Positions 59,821-64,000 of a DNA stretch of 64,000 nucleotides are shown here, in pieces. The notes under the pieces were generated by a model that saw only the letters and a program-made list of their open reading frames with translations, made no database searches and had not been told where the DNA came from. Both the position numbers and the translations under genes were made by a program. The first letter of the stretch is position 1. Each line of letters begins with the position of its first letter. The stretch is from Prunella strophiata (Eukaryota > Chordata > Aves > Passeriformes > Prunellidae), in the NCBI GenBank assembly GCA_036583965.1, contig JAZBQD010000028.1:2356001-2420000 (forward strand), in the 5' to 3' direction.

Positions 59821-62800
59821 GTATGTAGCTATTCTCTTAAGCAGTAACTAAAATGCTTAAAGCATTAGGCCTTACAGCAGTAACTGAAGGTAAGATGAAG
59901 TTTGAATATTTCATCTAAATACTCATCATTAAGATGCTTCTGGAAGAGGGTAAGGAGTCATCTCTTTGGCAGGAGGTCCAAACTTAAAGTCCCTACATTC
60001 TTAGGACTTTGAAACCCCTTTGATGGTTGATATTTTTTGGCAAAATCAGGTTGGCTAGCTCCTCTCTCCACCCCAGAGAAGATATTTATTTATGTAATCA
60101 ATTACCATGGAATTGATTACACTGACAGAATTGATTTCAAAACATAAGAAAGCTAAGCAGCCTTCCCAGCTAAGCAGCCTTCCCCTTACAAGCTGTAAAG
60201 TTTATTTCCTATGGTTCATGCATTCATTAACCTGTGGAGGTTAGGTTCACATTCAGAAAAGTTGGGGTTTTTTGACAAAAACATGCACTCCACGTTTCCT
60301 TGCTATGTGCTGTGCTCAGCACTGGCTGCTCCAGGAGTACACCTCCCAGCAAAAGGGGACATGGTTAACACGTGGCTGAGTCATGGAGCTAATGGTATAA
60401 TTAGAAAACACAGGCTTGCTACACCCACATACAGCTAATATGAAGAACAGTCATTCCTGATGTGCAGTAGAAAATGTTAAGGCAGAATCTACCAGCACAC
60501 TGTGAACCCAAGGATTCTGCTGAAAAAAGGTACTTGTGGTTTAGGTTGTCAGGGAGGTTTTTCTCCCCTCTTCTAATTTTTTTTTTTTTTTAACCACAAA
60601 GGAAAGCATTATTTCTTATACAAATCACACAGATAGAATCATAGAATGCCTTAATTCTGATTTCAGCCTTAACTCAAAATCAAGCACAGCACAGACATTG
60701 TCTTTTTCAGTCAAACTCACCTCCAGTGAGTTAATTCCGTGAGGTAATTCTAAGTTCAGAGAAGCAAAAGAAGTCACACCAAAAGATACAGTGAACCTGC
60801 TGCTCACCATGCAACTCACTCCAGTACCTGTTCAGAAGCAAAAAACATTTCTCCAGCATCTAATACAGTTCTGGTCTTATTGCTTAAGCAGAGAACAAGA
60901 GATCAGGGGTGGATATCTCAGCAGACCCCACAATTACTGGGCAAGACTTCCCCAAAACAGGCAACTTAAAGTCAGAGAAGAAAGTCACTTTGTAATGTGC
61001 ATCTAAAAGAGGGATACCTGCCCCAGGCATGCCCAAACTACCTGGGCAAGCACTAAGCTTTAGTGGCAACCACAAACTTCCAACCCAAATTCAGAACAGT
61101 TTTAGAAAAAAAGAAAAATAATTTCCTCACAGTGCATGTATGTATTGAAGTCCAACTTAAACTTATTGAAAGACTTCCTTACTTCTTACACTTTAAATCA
61201 GAAAAAACCACAGAAGGTGCAGTACCCTAAGTGGCAGCTACACACTATGTACAGTTCCAGTTCCCCTTCGTAAGAGGCACATGCCTTTTTTTTTTTTTTC
61301 TATACCTAACAAGGGAAAGACAGTGACCAAAGGTATACAATGACTCACATTAAGTTAAAACAGGCCTTCATTTTCAGATACTGGAGGGAAAGGGATTTGA
61401 AACTAGAGAGACTTGCATCTGACACAAAGTTACAACTGCTTTAAAAAACTGCACATCAAAACCTGCCTTCTTCATAGGCCTTTACTGGAATTATTTTTTA
61501 AGCCAATCTATCTGTTTCTTTAGTGCAGCATAGCATCACTGCCTTTGGTCCTTACATAGTGAAGTCACAGTCTTGTAACTTACAGCAGTTTAAGCCTGCA
61601 CTGTTCACACATTTCAATGTTTCATATCATCACAACTATGCCATTTCAGCAGTAACACCATCAAAAACCATCCAAAAGGGTATTTTAAACATATGGGGGG
61701 CTGGGTCTGTTTTGTTTCTTTAACAAATTTCCTCTTTCATTGCATTCTAGGTTACCAACCAGATTCTGCCAGTGTGGACATACTCCTACCTGGCTCTCCT
61801 TTGCCCAGTGTTCCTGCTCACAGACTACGTGCGCTACAAGCCCGTCCTCCTGCTGCAGGGCCTCGGCCTCATCGGCACCTGGCTGCTGCTGCTCTTTGCA
61901 CAGGGAGTGCTGGCCATGCAGCTGCTGGAGTTCTGCTATGGCATGGTCACAGCCACCGAGGTGGCCTATTACGCCTACATCTACAGCGTGGTCAGCAGCC
62001 AGCACTACCAGAGGGTCACCAGCTACTGCAGGAGCGTCACGCTGGTGGCGGCCACCGTGGCCGCCGTGCTGGGACAGCTGCTGGTGTCCTTGGCACACGT
62101 CTCCTACTTCTGCCTCAACGCCGTGAGCTTGGCTTCCGTCTGCCTGGCCTTCCTGTGCGCCTTCTTGCTGCCCATGCCCCAGAGGAGCATGTTCTTCCAC
62201 AGCAAAGGTGCCCCTGAGCCTGTGCCAGGGCCTGGCCCAGGGCTGGCTGCGGGCGCTGCCCACGGGCGCTGCGGCTGCCGAGAGCAAAGGAGCCCTGGGG
62301 CTGCTGCCGGGGCCCCGAGGCCCCAGCCCCGGGCTGGCAGTGCCGGGCCCCACGGGCACATGCTCAGCGTGCTGCTGCAGCTGGGCAGGGACCTGAGGCA
62401 CTGCTACGGCTCCCGCCAGCTCCTCTGCTGGTCCCTGTGGTGGGCTCTGGCCACGGCCGGCTTCAACCAGGTGGTGAATTATGTGCAGGTGCTGTGGGAC
62501 TGCCGAGCGCCCTCGCACAGCTCCGCCGTCTACAACGGAGCTGTCGAAGCAATAGCAACTTTTTTGGGTAAGCAAGCGTTAGCAGGTACTTGTAACCCAT
62601 CGTGTGCTGAGGGATTGTTCAGCAAAGTGTTTGGTGCCTTTCCATCTCCTATGAGGACTGAAGTGAACAGACTGAGAGATTTTACTATAAACTTTTACAG
62701 TGGGCTCTTCAAAATTAGTCTTTAAAAACACATATAAATAAGCTTTTCCTTCTTAGAGGAGACTCACTCTGCCAAAATGTTTTAAGAGTTTTAAGTTTAC

Positions 62801-64000
62801 TGCTGTTTAGACTATGTCTTTAACCTCAAGTAAGCACATCAAAACCCTGTGCAATGATATCTTCCTCCTTCAAATACACCTTAAGCTGGCTGGTTTAAGA
62901 ATTAAAAGAACATGTTAGCAGATACACTGTTCTAAATACTACAAAGAACATACTATGAAAATGTCTATTTAGACACTGGATCAAAAATCATTCCAGTCTA
63001 AGTGCTCATCAACAAATATTCTGCAACTACACCTGTGTCCTGATTGGTATGTTTGCCACAACAGGTTGTGTGTTCAATCCCTGTATGGGCCATTCACTTC
63101 AGAGTTCAACTGCATGATCTTTGTGGGTCCCTTGCAATTTAGATTGTTTTGTGAAACCACTTCTGTGATGTGACAAGGCTGAGAGCACTGTAATTGTTTA
63201 CCCTTGAAAAACAAGGAATCTTTAATTAATGTGCATAGAGATTTGAAGGGGAGGAGCAAAGAGGATGGAACCATGTTCTTCCCAGCAGTACCCAGTGACA
63301 GGGCAAGAGTCAAGGGCCACAAAATCAAGCCAAGTTCCTCTTACCACAGAAGAACATTTTTATTCCAAGGGTGATTTTAAACAGGAACAGGTTGGCCAGA
63401 GGTGTGGACTCTCCATCCTAGAGTCAAAACCTAGACACCATCCTGAGCAGCTTCCTTTAGCTGACTCAGCTTTTAGCAGGGCCACATGACCTCCATCTCT
63501 CTTCCAACCTCAGTCATTCTGCCTCTCATTAGTTACCTGGTCCACCCAAATTCCATTTCTCTTTAGCCACAGAAGAGAAGGATATGGCTAAAGTGAAACT
63601 TCATTGGCTGTGCAGCACCAATACAGCCTCCTTTTGGAGCTCCCATTTACACAGCTGTCTCCCCTGACATTCCAGGAGCTGTATCCCACACTTCTACAGG
63701 GAATTGTCAGTTTACTTTTTCCTCCCTGCAATCAGCACGAAAATTCATTTTCCTGAAGCTACTCCAGAACTTCTGACTACTGCTTTGAGTAGTGTTCCTG
63801 AAGTCTTTCTTGCACTTACACCCTCTGGCACTTGAGACAACTCCAGAGTACAGAAGGCACTCACAGCACTGGGAAACACTGCTCATGGCAGGGATGGACC
63901 AAAGGGGTTGGTTTGCTCCAATTTTTGGAATTCTGATGAAGAGCACATAGAACCAGAAAACAAAGTCCAGTTTCTGTGCTAGCCCACCTGAGAACACAGG
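59671..64000 (+). CDS. SLC19A3: Thiamine transporter 2-like, copy 2 (partial, runs off window)
   Basis: This is a second, tandem SLC19 carrier. Only coding exons 59671-59820 and 61751-62567 are present; they give 322 residues plus a split codon. The rest must lie beyond the window end, since I found no match to copy 1 exon 3 up to 64000. Exon 1, [20 protein letters not shown], is nearer to human SLC19A3 than copy 1 is, which suggests copy 2 is the conserved gene and copy 1 the diverged duplicate. Exon 2 differs from copy 1 by only 11 of 817 bases. No stop or frameshift is seen. The 317-codon open frame reading into the intron after 62567 is not expected to be used, because GG|GTAAGC is a good donor. 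Confidence 0.9.
59821..61750 (+). other. SLC19A3 copy 2 intron 1
   Basis: 1,930 nt against 333 nt in copy 1. The two introns do not align except for a short run just before the acceptor. A GAATCATAGAATG at about 60637-60649 resembles a bare CR1 tail. Poly-T runs lie near 60578 and 61287. Confidence 0.55.
61751..62567 (+). CDS. SLC19A3: SLC19A3 copy 2, coding exon 2
   Basis: 817 nt, TM2-TM7. Differences from copy 1 in residue numbering: L84 silent, S89G, V92G, A213P, R221H, R249G, H251 silent, I310V, T320 silent, L322 silent, and the split codon Ser323 to Gly. All signature motifs are retained. Confidence 0.94.
62568..64000 (+). other. SLC19A3 copy 2 intron 2 (partial)
   Basis: Intron to the window end. 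It contains a probable tRNA-derived SINE relic at 63030-63170 and nothing else I recognise. Confidence 0.55.
63030..63170 (+). mobile_element. Probable tRNA-derived SINE relic with CR1-like tail
   Basis: TGTTCAATCCCTGTATGGGC (63071-63090) resembles a tRNA B-box followed by the acceptor-stem side of a tRNA head. It is followed by CATTCACTTCAGAGTTC and a GATCTTTGTGGGTCCCTT segment that ends in CTGTGATG, like a CR1 3' tail. This is the arrangement of the songbird TguSINE family. The copy is old and the head is degraded. Confidence 0.55.

Noticed and set aside
60630..60660. CR1 insertion at GAATCATAGAATG
   Set aside because: Only the tail-like octamers are present and the following sequence does not match CR1. 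Too short to call.
62568..62725. Read-through C-terminus of copy 2 exon 2 as a truncated transporter
   Set aside because: A strong GG|GTAAGC donor ends the exon at the same place as in copy 1. The extension has no similarity to a carrier.
1..64000. CRISPR arrays, bacterial operons or functional tRNA/rRNA genes
   Set aside because: The sequence is clearly a vertebrate nuclear segment. The only tRNA-like stretch is the SINE relic at 63.1 kb, and the tandem arrays have no spacer structure.

Overview
This window is vertebrate nuclear DNA, almost certainly from a bird and probably a songbird. It has no operons, genes are split by GT-AG introns, CR1 retroposon ends are scattered through it, and near 63.1 kb there is a relic that looks like a tRNA-derived SINE with a CR1-type tail, as in zebra finch. 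The gene order DAW1 - CCL20 - SLC19A3 matches a conserved block (human 2q36.3) in inverted orientation.

Layout. (1) 2.16-17.77 kb, minus strand: coding exons 2-13 of DAW1 (WD-repeat factor for outer dynein arm assembly and cilia). They are intact and give 402 of the expected 415 residues. Coding exon 1, about 13 residues, was not found. (2) 18.4-19.03 kb: a broken class II endogenous retrovirus reverse-transcriptase fragment beside a reversed CR1 end. (3) 19.15-21.08 kb: a CpG island holding a consensus RFX X-box, the likely DAW1 promoter. It is bracketed by two arrays (58 and 19 copies) of the same 18-bp G-quadruplex-type unit. (4) 21.1-31.1 kb: intergenic. (5) 31.08-33.06 kb, minus strand: a four-exon CC chemokine, CCL20. 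A one-base insertion in exon 3 puts a stop directly after the fourth cysteine region and removes the C-terminal helix. (6) 33.1-48.3 kb: intergenic, with a 9 x 29 bp minisatellite at 37.9 kb. (7) 48.31-54.52 kb, plus strand: a complete five-coding-exon SLC19A3-like thiamine transporter (493 aa). (8) 59.67 kb to the window end: the first two coding exons of a second, tandem SLC19A3 copy that continues past the window.

The most notable signals are these. The 817-bp second coding exon of the two SLC19A3 copies is about 98.7% identical and very GC-rich. The first exons are only 64% identical in protein and the flanking introns do not align, which is the signature of exon-confined gene conversion. 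The clean, recent-looking G4 minisatellite embraces the ciliary X-box where DAW1 exon 1 should begin. The third is the CCL20 frameshift. None of the remaining long open frames looks like a real gene; most are antisense or out-of-frame shadows of the GC-rich exon or the minisatellites.
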